DNA of 60,000 nucleotides from Tubulanus polymorphus (GCF_964204645.1 NC_134031.1:16367307-16427306); one strand, 5' to 3'. Counted from the stretch's first letter, positions 12,096 through 24,759 are shown. A program made the numbers and translations. Notes: generated by a model not told the origin, from the letters alone.

Positions 12096-14063
12096 ATTTC
12101 GATTAACCGAGATGGTTTAGTAACTAACATATCCGATTATAAGTTACGATAACGTTACGTGATCCACTGATAATGCCGCGCGTTCGTTAATATACCGAGG
12201 TAGAATATGTACGAAATCTGATAATTAACGGGGAGATATAGCAATGAGAGTGACTGAGGTCTCTTTGTATTTTCTATACTTTCTCGCGTATTAAACCGCT
12301 GTAGTGCAGATGAATTAGCTCATACGCTATGAATTAGAAATATGAGGCAGGACTTTTGCTAGGGTTTCGCTTGACGATAGTAGCATGCGAGGAGAGTTCG
12401 AAATCTTGTCTTTACTCTGATTATCTTCTAGTCGTTACTTTATTGTTGATCGTAGCTTCAATTGTTAAATACCATGCGATATTATCCTACCACTACCACT
12501 ACAATGAACAGCGACTACTTATGTTTTGTTTCTTTATGAATTTGTCACTGGTGAACGTTATTTTGACCTAGATATTCTCGATGTAAGCTAAATATTTGAC
12601 TTCTTCTATTGTTATACTCATCGGTCGATGATTGTTTTATGATCGTTTTAAAATTTCGGCCAACATCTGTGGTTATGGATGATTCGGTGTATTAAAGAGC
12701 AGGAAATGCCGAATCACACGTTGCATGTGAAGAGTCGATTCTATAAGTAGGAACCGCGGCGCGGAGATAAAAATGACGAAACTGTGATCTTTGGATTTCT
12801 ATTAATCGGAACGGAAGGAGCCTTTATTCGCTGGTAAACGAATAACAGCGCGGTGTACTTGTACGATGAACGCTATTTTATCAGCGACGCGGCGCGCGTG
12901 AGAGAGTATGTTTTATCAGATCGTACCCGAAGAAAATTAACCCTTATTGTTATCGGATAAAGGATCTTTATTTTTTTTATCTTAAAATAGGGATTTTCCC
13001 TGTTATTTATTTGGCTGGTAAATTTCGTTTGATTTTTTGATTGAGTGTCCCATATAGACCCACCACACCTGCAGGGAGCGAAACAGGGGGTTTGATTTTG
13101 AAATCGGAAATCGAAGTACAAATATAGTTGTGTGATCGGCGGTCGAGTTAACAGAATTTTTTTTTTTTTTTTTGAAATACATAATTGAAAATTCGGAAAG
13201 GATCGTTATTAACCTAGCCATTTTGCCGGTGCCCTGATAAAAAGTATCAAATTCTCAGGTCGACTTGATACGTATGCGTGATAACCTGGTATCCACGAAT
13301 AAGGTAACATCCGCGAGCCTCTAAATCCGGCCGCACCGACGAATTATACCATTACGGGTTTAACCCGATACATATGTGACCTCCATATGTTATTTTATAC
13401 ATACACGCGTCGAAAATTCGAATCAAGTCGGTGGAAATGATTTCTAACCTGTGTTATGAATTGTTTTGTCAAGACCGTGGCAATATGTGCCGAGAACAAA
13501 GGTGTTTAATATCCGTCTGTAATGAGACAGATGAGGTTATAGGCAATTTTATTTTGCAGGCTGCCCGAGTGTAACACGTTGTCGTCGTATTGTCATAAAG
13601 ATTTGATGTGTATCAATTAATGATCGTTCATCAACGGATATACATGTAAATATAATAATCGGGCGGCGCGAGTCTTTCTGATACACGTGTTACCAGGCGG
13701 CGTTACATGCGGGCATATGCCGAATATACTATACGCGCAGAATCTATATCATATTCCAACCGTTCTTGAATGTATGTATACGAAACGAAATTCTCATTCG
13801 AGAATTCAGCGGGGAAAACAGGACGGATAATAACGTAATCTTTTCAATTATGAAGTTACGCAGTCGGCGATATTTTTGAGAACGCTTTTATTTCTCGGAA
13901 GAATTCTCAGTCGCGACAGTCGATTTAGCTGACTTTTGTCGTCGGACGAACTTCAATCCTCGGCCGGGTTTCGATTTTGATTTTGATTGATATAGCCGTT
14001 ACGATATCATCATCATCATCATCATAGACCGGGAGCCCAGAGCAGTTTGCCTAAATGAACTAG

Positions 14064-14066
<3 letters not shown>

Positions 14067-14133
<67 letters not shown>
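14067..14133. repeat. (TA)n microsatellite
   Basis: About 66 bp of TA dinucleotides, followed by CGTCATCGTC. Confidence 0.97.
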
Positions 14134-14135
<2 letters not shown>

Positions 14136-15105
14136 TCATCGTCATTCCGTGTGCGAGACGTGTCGGATATCTTTTTACGCGACTGTCTTTAAATATTTGA
14201 TGATGATTTGCAGGTTTGATAAGTTAAATCACTGACAGCAATATCGTTTTTTTAGTTCCGATTCCATTATCCCCCCTGTACGTATATATGTCTTGTCTGT
14301 CGGAATAATTTCTTTAATATAAACACCAGACGGGGATGAAAAATATTCGAGCGTTTTACACGGTGGAAGAAAAGATGTCGGTTTCGTTATTCAGCCCGAG
14401 GGATAGCTTAATGGTTGAAATAACCACCCTCCGGGTTTAGACATGGTTGATATTAATGTAGTATCCACAGGTAACGGAATCAGTTCATATTCGAATGTCT
14501 AGAAACAATATTTATCGTGAGTTTGTAGTCGATTTGCTAAAAGAAATACTGCAAGTTTCGATCGAGGTTACGATTTAAACTATCGCTTTGAATACGAACG
14601 CTTTCGCTCGCGTATGAACTCGAATTCGCCTACAGCCAAAACACCGAAATCAATATACAACTTTTATAGGGAACTTTGTTTAGTCCTCGAAATCGATTTC
14701 GATTGGAAGTTTTTGCTATAAAACACACGAGTTCATCGGCAACCGTATCGTCGAAAATCGTTTACCAACAAAAAATCGTCGTTTTCGTTTCAAAGTTTTT
14801 TTCGCTTTACCGAGTAATTGTTGTTGTGCATTTCGTTGTCGTATTCGATGCGAGCGCGTGTTTAAAAAATAAACCGGTTCAAACGATTAGGTTTTAAAAC
14901 ACGTTGCAGGGTTTATTATAATATTCGTGAGCTTATACACCACCTGTTCACTGGCGATTAATTCGAATGATAAATTGCGAAAATGAGATCAGATATCCGG
15001 TGATATGTAATTCAATGAATTCATGATTTCGAAATGTTTTCGAAAAATTATGAATTTTAGATTTTTCCATAGCATCGAAATGTTTTTGTTTGTTGTTTGT
15101 TGTTC

Positions 15106-15130
15106 ACCCCCCCCCCCCCCAAAAAAAAAA
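15106..15130. repeat. Poly-C / poly-A run
   Basis: About 15 C followed by 10 A. It could be the scar of an inserted retroposed tail or simple slippage. Confidence 0.9.
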
Positions 15131-16702
15131 CAACCTCTTATTCTGCTAGAAATCTTTAGTTGCTGTTATTGAATAGATTTACCAATCCCTTGCCGCCAAT
15201 CCAATTGACAGGGAACGGTAAATTTTAGAAGTAAATTGACGCTAAACGAATTAGATATATATGTATACAATTACGATTGTGTCGCGCCATCAAACACTAC
15301 TGACGAATCGGGAAGTACTACAAGGAATCGTGGATCGAATCGGCGATCGAATCGGCTACGATCATTCTCACTAGCGTTGTTATATCGGTGCACGCCACGA
15401 AACACCACACACACATGCACATGCCTGCTATATTACACTTATAGTCAGAGCAGCTTGGAATCACACGAGGGTCTCCTTCTCGCGCTTCTCCTGTCTCTTA
15501 TTCTTCGTTATTTGCGTGTGTGTGCGCGAGTGTTTCAATTTATCTTCTCGCCTTCGGCTGACCACAGGTCATCAACCACCGATCTCTCGACGATTGAACT
15601 AGTAAAAAAAAACCGGTGGTGGACGTTAGCTAGCACGTATATACCAGGTGTAGGGTGCGGGTGCCGCCCGCGTTTGAAAACGATCCACGCATCGCGGTGG
15701 CTTTCATCGACAATGGGCGAATTGATAAAAACCCGATCGCGATAATGATAATGGATTTGTCATATACTAAGAGCGTCGAGGCAGTCAATCGAATTTGGCT
15801 ATCTATCTAGTGTGGCTGATTTACGAAGCCTTTATCGCGCGGTGCGCGCGGGCGAGTTGGATATATGATTGCGGTTTTTATGGGAAATTCTTCGTAAAAC
15901 CGCAGTTCAAAGGCTGTATTAGTGCATGTATACGAATGCTAACTTCCATTTTACTCCGTGTACAGGCACAACATTCACTGGGATTAGTAATAACTTTGTC
16001 AAGATCTGGAATTGTCCGCTGGTGAAACGCGGAAGTGAAAACAAAGGATATTTATCATCGGAGTAACTGGTGTTGTAACTGGTGTTGAATTGCGCAATGC
16101 AGTGATTATCACCCGACCACGTCTTATAAGGTATTTTTTTCGTGCGTTTACACATAGTTTGTTACTGGTGCGTGTGTTTACAGTTGTCCGCAGGAAGATA
16201 TCATCGCCACCTACGTAGTTGTTTTAATAAACGTGCGTGGCATTCGTCGTTGATGAACAAGAGAATCGCCGAGCCAGAGCCAGCGATAGAGCCACTGCGT
16301 CGTCCGCGTCTGCCTCTCTCTCCGTTCGTTTGTATTGATTGATGATAGGATATAACTAACTTATCATTCTCCATAGTATTTAACGACTGCACCAATTTGC
16401 TCGGCGGGAGTCGTCGTTTTCGTTCGTTTCGTGTTCGTCGCGAGCCGTAAGTCGTGTTTTTCATTCTCGCCCGATTTGGGATCAATTTTTTTTCTGCCGG
16501 CTGAAATAACGGCGACGTTTCTAGTCGCGGATTATGACGAGATACTTGCGTTTCGCGGATCTTTCGCATTTCACCAAAAAAAAAGAATGCCGTCTATTTT
16601 CTATCGTTAGCCAAAGTGATTAGAATTTTAGGGATACATTTTGCTCCGGTTTTATTGAAATTGAATATACGGGATTCATGGATTTGGTATTTAATGAAAA
16701 TT

Positions 16703-16708
16703 TTATAT

Positions 16709-16744
<36 letters not shown>
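16703..16744. repeat. (TA)n microsatellite, interrupted
   Basis: TA run with one AAA interruption, followed by a short GCATG repeat. Confidence 0.95.
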
Positions 16745-17441
16745 GCATGGCATGGCATGGTGAGGTATTCGCGAAGCGCGCTGTAAGGTATCAGGTGTTA
16801 ATACCTGACACTATCGAGATCTATCCAGATTTGATCGGTGTAATATCGCTACATAGCAACACGTATACACGTTTACATGGCAGCAGCGGCGATCGAGTGC
16901 GTGTGGATTCTCTTCTAAAAACGATTTCGTTTTTCGAGATTGCGAAAGCGCCGTGCCGTCAGTATTAGCCCCGAATCAAATTATATGATAATTGAAGAAG
17001 TAACAGAAGTGTCATTGACATTAGCTACGTATATAAACTGTATGTTCGTCGCTGATATAAATACGTGTATGTGTGCGTGTCATAAATTCTAAGGGCTCTC
17101 GACCAATATATTTGTCATTTGATAATGAAATGATATATTTTGATTCGTTATCGAGTGAACGTAATAAATAACCGATATGCCGATAAAAGCGCTAGTTCTC
17201 GACAAACGATCATATTTACCCCTCGTAACGAATTGATATATGATTGTTATGTTGTAATAAGCGTCCGTGTATGATTATATAGTCTTCTCTATAATATCTG
17301 TGCCGTGGTTTTTTTTTTTATTTCGTCGGTAAATAATATTGAAAAGATTTTTTTTTGCAAACCCTTCACCTAAAAGACGAGAGTAACTTGATATACGTAA
17401 CTTCTATTAATGATTTTACCGTGGTTTAGGTGTGGCATAGG

Positions 17442-17762
17442 GTTCCTCTCTCTCTCCCTTTCCCCCTCCCTCTCCCTCCGTCTCTCCCTCTTTCCCTCTC
17501 CCTCCCTCCCTCCCTCCGTCTTTCCCTCCCTCCCTCCGTCTTTCCCTCCCTCCCTCTCTCCCTCTCTCCCTCTCTCCCTCTCTCCCTCTCCCTCCATCTC
17601 TCCCTCCCTCTTCCTCTTTCCCTCCCTCTCTCACTCCGTCTCTCTCTCCCTCTCCCTCCATCTCTCCCTCCCTCTTCCTCTTTCCCTCCCTCTCTCACTC
17701 CGTCTCTCTCTTTCCCTCTCCCTCTCTCACTCCGTCTCTCTCTTTCCCTCTCCCTCTTCCTC
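17442..17762. repeat. 320-bp polypyrimidine tract (CTCTCCCT)n
   Basis: Almost pure C/T on the + strand, made of CTCT, CCCT, CCGT and CTTTCC units in nested higher-order repeats (blocks of about 60-80 bp recur at 17590 and 17655). Frames open on both strands over 100 codons or more because stops cannot form; they are not genes. Long polypurine-polypyrimidine mirror-rich DNA of this kind can form triplex (H-DNA). Confidence 0.95.
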
Positions 17763-19134
17763 ATGACATATTTCTTTTAACTCTATAATTAGTAAGCTCA
17801 AGATGAATACGAATATGAATACACTCCTTCTAAAGTATATGTTTATGAGGTATAAGGGTTATGGTTTAGTAGGTTTAGTATCGTTGTAAGCTACCATGTT
17901 GTTGGCGATGTTTTCTCGACGATCAACGATGTAGCTGATATCGAAAAAAAAAGTACGTTTCGCAATATCAGCCGATCTGATGTCGACCGCGTTTCAAAGC
18001 CGGGCAGCGTCGAGCAGTGCCGCTTTAAATATGCGACAAAAGATCGACTTACCACCAGTCAGGAAGGCTGTTATACGGTTTCATAATATCATCGTGTTAG
18101 TGAAATTGCTAGATTACATCCTGTCGCTGTATTACCGGTATTGATTTCGATTGAGTAAATCAAATCGTATCAGTTTTCTGGTGTTAATTTGTTTCGCACA
18201 TCCATCGTAATAGTCGTAATGGAAAAAGACGTTATGATCGTCCGGGCAGGTGTAGCCGCCTACGTCAATTTATTGACTTCGATTATATCGATATTGCGCG
18301 AATGCACTTTGAAATATTGAAATATCAGAGCCGCGCCGATGGTAGGACTATTAGATAGATATTGTTACCAAGGAGGTGTTTGCATCTGTTCTACCATATG
18401 AAATGTCCTCGGTAAAGGTTGAAATGCGTACAGCTATCGGGTACTGTCGTCACGTCACGACTAGCCCTCAGATTCAGCCATCTGGGCATTCTATAATAGG
18501 AGCCCTGCGACTCCTTGATGTCTCTAAAACCGAATGAATTTTATATGGAAAATGCTTTTAAAGGAACTTGAAACTCCTTTGATTTCAGCAAAATATCAGA
18601 AACTCCTCAAGAACTCCTTCAATATTGAGAAATAGGCGATTAGTGATTTTTTTGGAGATGTACAATGAATATAGACTATGCCTAAATCGGTACAATTAGG
18701 ATTTCAAGCTAGTTACCGAATTAGAAAGGAGAGGAATTTGCTTGCAAAACCACTGGATAACAGTAAACCAAGATAAACAATACCAATAGGGTGCTATAAC
18801 GTTGCTCAATCTACTATTTGTCTTCAATAACTACATATTGAATATTACAATATTGCGACCTAGCGTAAACTATAGTTCAGCACTCAGCTGGTATATCGGG
18901 AGGGAACCGTCTGCCTGAAATGATTTCGTGTTCCGCCTTATCTAGTTCGCATAAAAAGACGGATGATACCGGATTGTTGGAAAGGTTGCGTGCGAATCCA
19001 ATTTAGCAGTTCGGATAAAATGGATTGCATTCATTATCGCTACTATATCGTGAATACCGCTGTGATAAAACAATCACTCTTATTCGCTGAAAAAGATCTT
19101 TGTTCTAATTTGGGTTTTTTGTTCGTAATTTCAG

Positions 19135-19235
19135 GTGTTGTGTGATCGTCGTTAGGGATTATCAGCGATGTTGACAACGCCCAAAAATCGGTGATAGCGA
19201 ACAGCAGCAGCAGCAGCTTATGGGAGTATATAGAT
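19135..19235 (+). other. RERE: RERE 5' UTR part of first visible exon
   Basis: The stretch TTCGTAATTTCAG ends at 19134 and is a good acceptor, so this exon is preceded by an unseen untranslated exon. An in-frame TGA at 19143-19145 closes the reading frame upstream of the chosen ATG. The leader holds a short upstream ORF (19168-19194) and a (CAG)5 run at about 19202-19216. The acceptor is inferred from sequence only; if it is not used, the leader would extend further left. Confidence 0.7.
19168..19194 (+). promoter_or_regulatory. Upstream ORF in RERE leader
   Basis: ATG at 19168 is followed by seven sense codons and TGA at 19192-19194, ending 41 nt before the main ATG. G at -3 gives a moderate initiation context. 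Short uORFs like this commonly lower translation of the main ORF; that role here is inference. Confidence 0.5.
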
Positions 19236-19521
19236 ATGGGAGATAATAAGAATACGGGTTCGGGCGCCGTGCCCGCAAATAAACCGCAACAACAATCGTC
19301 GTCCGCCGCGCGCGAAATGAACAACGCGCCGTCGGAGAGTCGCCATCGATCGGCGGCGACCGTCGCGCCGAAATCCGAAACGCCCGAGTTGTTACCGGAA
19401 GATTTCAGCGTGAAATCGTTGTTGCCGCCGTCGATCGGACGTCGGAATACGCGGCCGAATCGCTTCAAGGCGGATAAAGTGGAGAGCTGTGTCATCAACG
19501 ACGTGGAATATTTACCCGGAG
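19236..19521 (+). CDS. RERE: RERE coding exon 1 (N-terminus, start of BAH)
   Basis: Codes residues 1-95 plus the first base of codon 96. ATG at 19236 has G at -3 and G at +4 and is the only ATG in frame after the upstream stop. A GTG-started reading from 19191 would add 15 residues but lacks an ATG. Residues 1-60 are low-complexity and polar (Gln, Ser, Ala, Pro) and look disordered. Residues 61-82 are basic (SIGRRNTRPNRFK). The BAH fold begins near SCVINDVEYLPG, matching the family's V-Y-PGD strand. The donor is GGAG|GTGAGG at 19522. Codon use is GC-rich (many GCG, CCG, TCG) compared with the AT-rich introns. The 95-residue leader is comparable in length to the region before BAH in vertebrate RERE but is not alignable by eye. 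Confidence 0.92.
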
Positions 19522-19834
19522 GTGAGGTTTCATCATTCCTGGCGTCGTCGTTAATATCGACTAGTGTTACGATCCTTCTCGTCGTCGACGTCGATGACGG
19601 TGTTTTTTTTTTTCGTCCGTCTGCCGATATTTGTCCGTCTGCTCCATACATATTTATATAACAGATACGTGCGTTTCATTGTAACGCGCAGTGATTCGGC
19701 GAGATTCACTCGCCGCTGCATCGGAAAAAATGTGATGTTCTCAGGACCGATGAAATGTTGGTCCTGCTTTGACACAACGTAGTCAAAAACGATGCGGGTA
19801 ATTTTTGGGCAATCTGAGCATTGCCTTGGGCCAA

Positions 19835-20174
19835 TTGCACAGTCGTGACTAAGTCCAAACGTGGGGCCATCTCACAATAATGGTCCGTTTGCCGTAACCC
19901 GATCGACCCGACTTTTTTTTAGATTGATTGAAATAAATTTTATTTTTGTTATCGTTTCCATATAAAAAGGTGATAAATTTGTTTTTATTGCCCTAAAATT
20001 TTGCCAAAAAATATTTCTACCTACCTACCAACTCATCCTGAAAACTTGAGTCAGTGTTACGGCAAACAGACAATTATTTTGGGATGGCCCGGTCTTAAGT
20101 TGTTAGATTGGCAATAGAACTAAGTTTGTGTTAGACCGGTCTTAAGTCTAAGCCATGACTATGCAACCGGCCCG
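19835..20174. mobile_element. MITE (GGGCCAATTGCACAGT ends) carrying a nested MITE
   Basis: The left end GGGCCAATTGCACAGTCGTG and the right end CATGACTATGCAACCGGCCC are inverted and match the element at 9016-9160. The left and right halves are separated by the element at 19863-20090. Confidence 0.65.
19863..20090. mobile_element. Nested MITE with 35-bp terminal inverted repeats
   Basis: The left GGGCCATCTCACAATAATGG...GTTTGCCGTAAC pairs with the right GTTACGGCAAAC...ATTATTTTGGGATGGCCC. 228 bp, no ORF; the TA-rich interior includes a poly-T run. Confidence 0.75.
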
Positions 20175-20699
20175 AGGGGTTATTATCCCGTCATTTGAGG
20201 GGATCTTTTGAGTGGTGAGGTAAAGACGTGAGGTCCAGCCATGGCCTGAGCTGCCAATTCCACTGGACCAGGTGTTAAACTCCCAGAACCTCTACGTTAG
20301 AAGTAATCATCTGGTCAAGATAAATACTCCTAGGTCCGATCTGCTCCAAATCCATGTTAGAAAATTTGTCTTCGTGCTCAGCGTCCTCTGCTCTTTTCCC
20401 CGTTCAGCGATTCTATATTGAATCGCCATTTTTAGACGTCTTCAACGTTTTCATCGCGTATTGATCAGGAATCTTGTTGTTAATTATTTGTAATGTAATC
20501 ATGATACTAATGGTGGTTTTCAGCAACTCTTATGAATTAAGCTGATTGTCCCCGCGCTGTAAAAGTAATCAATATTGCGATGTCAGCGCAGCGTGTTCGC
20601 CGCGGGACGAGGCGCTTTGTTCGATTTAGTCGGACGTGTGCCGCCGTGTATGTTCGGTACACCCCTGCCTGTATACACCGACGATCATATGCCCCCCAT

Positions 20700-20960
20700 A
20701 ATAGAACGATAACCACACTCAAACGTGGAGAACGGATAATAAGATAATAACCCGCTCTATACAAATTAAAAGAATTTTAAAATCGAGAATTTATTTATTC
20801 AAAAAATCTTAAATGAAGATCTTAAATCACCACACCTGACGATGATTTCTAGGGTAAGATCGAAACGTTGTGTATTTCATTTTAGATTTTTTGAATAAAT
20901 GAATTCTCAATTTTAAAATTCTTTTAATTTGTACATAGTCGGTTTTTATCTATCTTAGTA
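20700..20960. mobile_element. Inverted-repeat element, family HH, copy 2 (hammerhead-like core)
   Basis: Starts AACGATAACCACACTCAAAC as at 10930. The arms AAAAGAATTTTAAAATCGAG and CTCAATTTTAAAATTCTTTT enclose CACACCTGACGATGAT...AGATCGAAACGTTGTGTA. The ACAC/GTGT pair sits exactly where hammerhead stem I would begin. Confidence 0.75.
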
Positions 20961-21660
20961 TGTCCCCATCTCGTATAGTAAACCTCACCTAACTCGTAGA
21001 AACTAGGACCAGCAAATGTGGCTGAGGTATCCGAAATCCGAGTCAAGGATAGGAAAATTCGTGAGGAAGTGGGAAAAATTATTTGGTTGAAAGGTCCGAA
21101 GTTTACTGTACATCGTCATCTTTGGTTAGCGTGAATAGATACGATCGCCCCTTTACTATTTACATTGTGAGGGTCGTTCTCGAGAATTACTGGCAATTGA
21201 GAACTGTTACGCGGTAGATATTCATTTTACATGAAGCTAAGGGGGTAGGCTACTGAGATGCTGGCGAGGAGCGATGACTGTTGAGACTTCAGCAGCTGCA
21301 GTAGTGTAGTCATAGAATTACACATTTTCTAGAGATAACCATTATCACTTGGAGTTTTTTTGACGCCGGCCAAATTTGGCTGGTGGTGGATTAGGCCCAG
21401 GCCAGCCCAGTTCACATTGGTTTTGAAAATTTGGCCCAATACAGATGTGGGTAGTTTTTGGGCAATGTGAGCATATCAGTTGCACAGTTGTGACTAAGTC
21501 CAAAAGTGGCCGAAGCCATATTTTAGCCCCAATTTTATCTGACTCTGGAAATGACTTATCTCACTCACTGCAGCATCGTGTCGATAGCATTTCAACAACA
21601 TGCTCTGTGATAAGGCATGGGCCAAATTCGACTCTGGTCTGGAACACAAGGACACAACAG

Positions 21661-21754
21661 TTCCACAGTTGTGAGTTAGAGTTAACTCTGAGTTAAAGTT
21701 AGTTAATTTTCAATGAGTCAACTCAGAGTTAAATCTTAACTCACAACTGTGGAA
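21661..21754. repeat. Hairpin element with about 34-bp arms
   Basis: TTCCACAGTTGTGAGTTAGA...AACTCTGAGTT pairs with AACTCAGAGTT...TAACTCACAACTGTGGAA. The arms are nearly identical, suggesting a young MITE or foldback. Confidence 0.85.
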
Positions 21755-22453
21755 CTGGACCCAGGAATAGATCTTTGTCACGTATCTTTGTTTCGATATA
21801 TTTCGATGCGTTCCGTAGGTAAATAGACTAGAGAAACGTGAATATCTCGCGACAATCAATAATATCCATCGCGTACACATACTTGAAATCAATAACAGTT
21901 TAATCGAACATACGAATATACACGGCCGAGAAGCGAATGATTAGGATATGAACTTATATCGACGGAACACCGGGGCACCGAGTCGGTTATAATTGCTAGA
22001 TCAATTAATTTCGCTGTTGATAGGTCATATTCAATGCCCATGGGGTAATCCCTTTACATTAGAATGATTACCAACACTGCGTCTGCTATTGCAGCTCGCG
22101 TCGAGGCCTGTCATTGTCAGCGGTAAGATTTCAGATGCATTATATTATATCCTGTCTTTTTAATATTAACCCTTGAATTGCCAGTTCTGGTGATCATGAC
22201 GATAATGTATATGTAAATGTACGTCGTTGAAGCCCGTGTAGTGTTTTTATAAAGTTACCAGTGTATCATGCATTAAACAGCTGCGTTATATTGTTATTTT
22301 AGCTTTTCGCTCTTCCCGATGACTGTTGATATAACAACAGCATTGCGGGGGGCCACCCATCTGTCCCGCTTATTAGAAAAATCATCGAAAACCGATTTTC
22401 CATCGGGCGGGGAGATTTATGTATCATATTTACGGAAATTCGATCCATTTCAG

Positions 22454-22524
22454 ATTCGGTGTACATCGACAGTAGCAGCGCCGATCAGCCGTTCTTTGTG
22501 TGCACGATTCAAGAGTTTCGCATG
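22454..22524 (+). CDS. RERE: RERE coding exon 2 (BAH domain)
   Basis: Residues 96-119 (the Asp-96 codon is split G|AT across the intron). The acceptor is CCATTTCAG|ATTCGG. The peptide SVYIDSSSADQPFFVCTIQE matches the family's VYIES...PYFICSIQDF strand of BAH. The donor ATG|GTTAGT is slightly weak (T at +3), but joining to exon 3 keeps the frame and the homology. Exon 2 is too short for a simple ORF search and was found by homology and phase. Confidence 0.93.
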
Positions 22525-24151
22525 GTTAGTATTCAATCCAATTCAATTCGTCGTTTAGTCGGTTAGCCCTCGCCGGGAGCCGCCGCCAATGCGGGTACTT
22601 TAAGCATCGAGATAATAGTCAACAGCACGTCGATATATACACGGCTTATATTTCGGTGTAGGTTGGCCGTAAATCGAGTCAATACGATGATGATACCGCG
22701 CGCAGGGTGTTTGCGCCGCGCATGTTGACACCAGCAGAAACCAGAAATAAGAATCGAATTGCTCAACTCGCCGTAAATGAACTCCGATATCTATTGTTAC
22801 GAGATAACATGAAATGATACTAAACGTTTGAAAGCTTTTTTGTTTTGGTTAAAGATTTATATTTGCGACCACTCCCTTATCCCGCTCCCGTACAATATTA
22901 TAGCCTTCAGAAATCTGAATTCTATTTACACGTATTGTGTATATTCATTGCGTACAGTTTTTGATGACTTTTCCTATAACTGTGAAGGATGACTTGCGTT
23001 GCTCGGGCAAATAATGGATACATATGAAGGTAACCTCGGGATATGGAATGTTGACTTCCAGGTTTTGAGACTTGTGTCTCGCCTGGAAGGCATTTCCTGT
23101 CCTTTTTGTACGACCGGGTAATAATTCATACGTTGTTTAGTGTTGATTTCGCTACCTGAGCTTTCAATCTCGGGAGCCACGACGGGAATCCTGCGTTAAA
23201 AAACGTGGCTTTCAGTTGCGGCCGGGAATTTAGAACCCATCTCGTGGCCACTCAAATAAACGAGCCCTTAATCTTTTCGCGCAATTTCGTCTATAATAAA
23301 CCGGGATTTAACGTCTGTCGTCGAGACGTAGCCGGCGATAATTTTCTATTTGTTGTTCGGCAACGTTTTTAAAAGCCGTTTTTAAATAATTGATTCGCTT
23401 TTTCACCGGCCCGTTCATCCATCCATCTTCATGACTGAACCGAAGAGAAAATCTTAATCATCAGTCAATACGTCGAGGGCGATGGAAAAACGAAGACTGT
23501 TTCATTTCGCTCAGAGAGAGAGAGAGAACGAGCAAGTGAGAGACGAAGAGAATTTATTGATTTTCTGATCTGGCTTCTTCCTCTTAACGCACGGCGCAAA
23601 ATCGCTGTCTTCGATGTTACAGTATATTAGCATGAGTTGACGTCTGCTAGCCGCGAATCGTTTTGCCGGAAACGTCGAAAAATTAACGCGTATGCGGTCT
23701 TATATACATGGGCGCCGCGTAGGCTAAGCCTATTAGCCGTATCTAGAGTTAATCCTTTCTAGCGCTTTGCATTTGATTAAAACAAATATTTGACTGCGTA
23801 TGATCGTTTAGTGTCCGCCTCGATGTTAACGCGTCGTCGTATTGGTTTAATACGTATTTGCTCGATTGATGATCGGTTATGTAAATATGAATGGAGGAAA
23901 ATTGCTGTCGGAATACTTGATTAATATTTGATTACGAATATACGGTATCTTCTTGTGCGCGTTTGGTTATTAAATCTATACCGCCCGGACACGTGATGAT
24001 TTGTCAGCGGCGGCGATCCCCGGGTGTGTATCTAATGATCCGTCTTGTAGGGATGCCTTGTCAGTTCTATAGCAGCAGAGCAGAAAGTCCCTCCTATGAC
24101 AAACTGTTATATCATGGACTCTAGTCCATGGTTATATAGTGTTAATTAGGC

Positions 24152-24350
24152 TAAAAAAAGAGATACCTTGTTTCTCCTTATCGGCCGGGTCATTTTATAA
24201 ATCGTGATAAATTTTCGATCAGTTCATTTCTATAGCTGCCGAGTCTGTTATGGTTAGCTTGATCACGATTTAAAAAAAAGTTATGTACAGGGTTGATAGG
24301 CAGCAGGCTGGGCCAACTATCAAGCTCAGCAGAGAATGAGAAACGAAGTA
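24152..24350 (+). repeat. Dispersed repeat A, copy 3 (uninterrupted)
   Basis: The least broken copy: TTGTTTCTCCTTATCGGCCG...GTTATGGTTAGCTTGATCAC...AACTATCAAGCTCAGCAGAG. It serves as the reference for the other three copies. Confidence 0.65.
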
Positions 24351-24470
24351 TCGACTTATTTAGCATTACATGTCGTATATATCCGGTATGAACAGATTAA
24401 TGATTTCTCGTTAACTTTTGAATTGGGAGTTTGTTGATGATGTAACGCCCGAGGATGTTTCATTAACTGT

Positions 24471-24759
24471 TTAACCCTTTCAGTGCTGACTAATTAATAC
24501 CCTATAGTGCTGGAGATAATTTGAAAATTTTTAAAGATTCCACCCTAACGTGTTGAATAACGGGAATACCACTATGGTGCGTCTACACCGCGGAGCGGTG
24601 TATCGTTAGTTACTAGTATTTCACTATGTTTGACAGGTGCTGCCATTTTTCAAGAGAGATAATTATTAATTACATCAATACACCGCAGTGCGGTGTACTA
24701 GTGAAATCTATCAATGATTTATACACCGCACTGCAGTGTAGACGCACTGAAAGGGTTAA
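24471..24759. mobile_element. piggyBac-type MITE, copy 1 (TTAA target sites)
   Basis: TTAA|CCCTTTCAGTGC at the left and GCACTGAAAGGG|TTAA at the right are perfect 12-bp inverted ends inside a TTAA duplication, the hallmark of piggyBac-group insertion. 289 bp, no ORF. The interior has palindromes ACACCGCAGTGCGGTGT and ACACCGCACTGCAGTGT. Confidence 0.85.

Larger units (their letters stand above)
19522..22453 (+). other. RERE: RERE intron 1
   Basis: 2.9 kb. Contains a nested MITE pair (19835-20174), the family-HH inverted repeat (20700-20960), a GGCCAAATTTGGC-rich repeat (about 21360-21550) and a 35-bp-arm hairpin element (21661-21754). No coding found. Confidence 0.9.

Noticed and set aside
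15236-15745. 169-codon + strand frame, the longest non-repeat frame upstream
   Set aside because: No recognisable domain, no conserved motif, and a composition that fits chance CG-rich sequence with few stops.
16201-16569. 122-codon - strand frame
   Set aside because: Antisense to a candidate untranslated exon, arginine-rich only because of CG-rich triplets; no family match.
17370-17780. Arg-Glu-rich frames on the - strand resembling the RE repeats that name RERE, and Leu-Ser-Pro frames on the + strand
   Set aside because: They come from the polypyrimidine tract, where stop codons are rare. They lie upstream and antisense to the true gene, whose RE repeats belong after the zinc finger beyond the window.
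19043-19651. 202-codon frame on the - strand
   Set aside because: It is the shadow of RERE exon 1, whose splice sites and homology are on the + strand.
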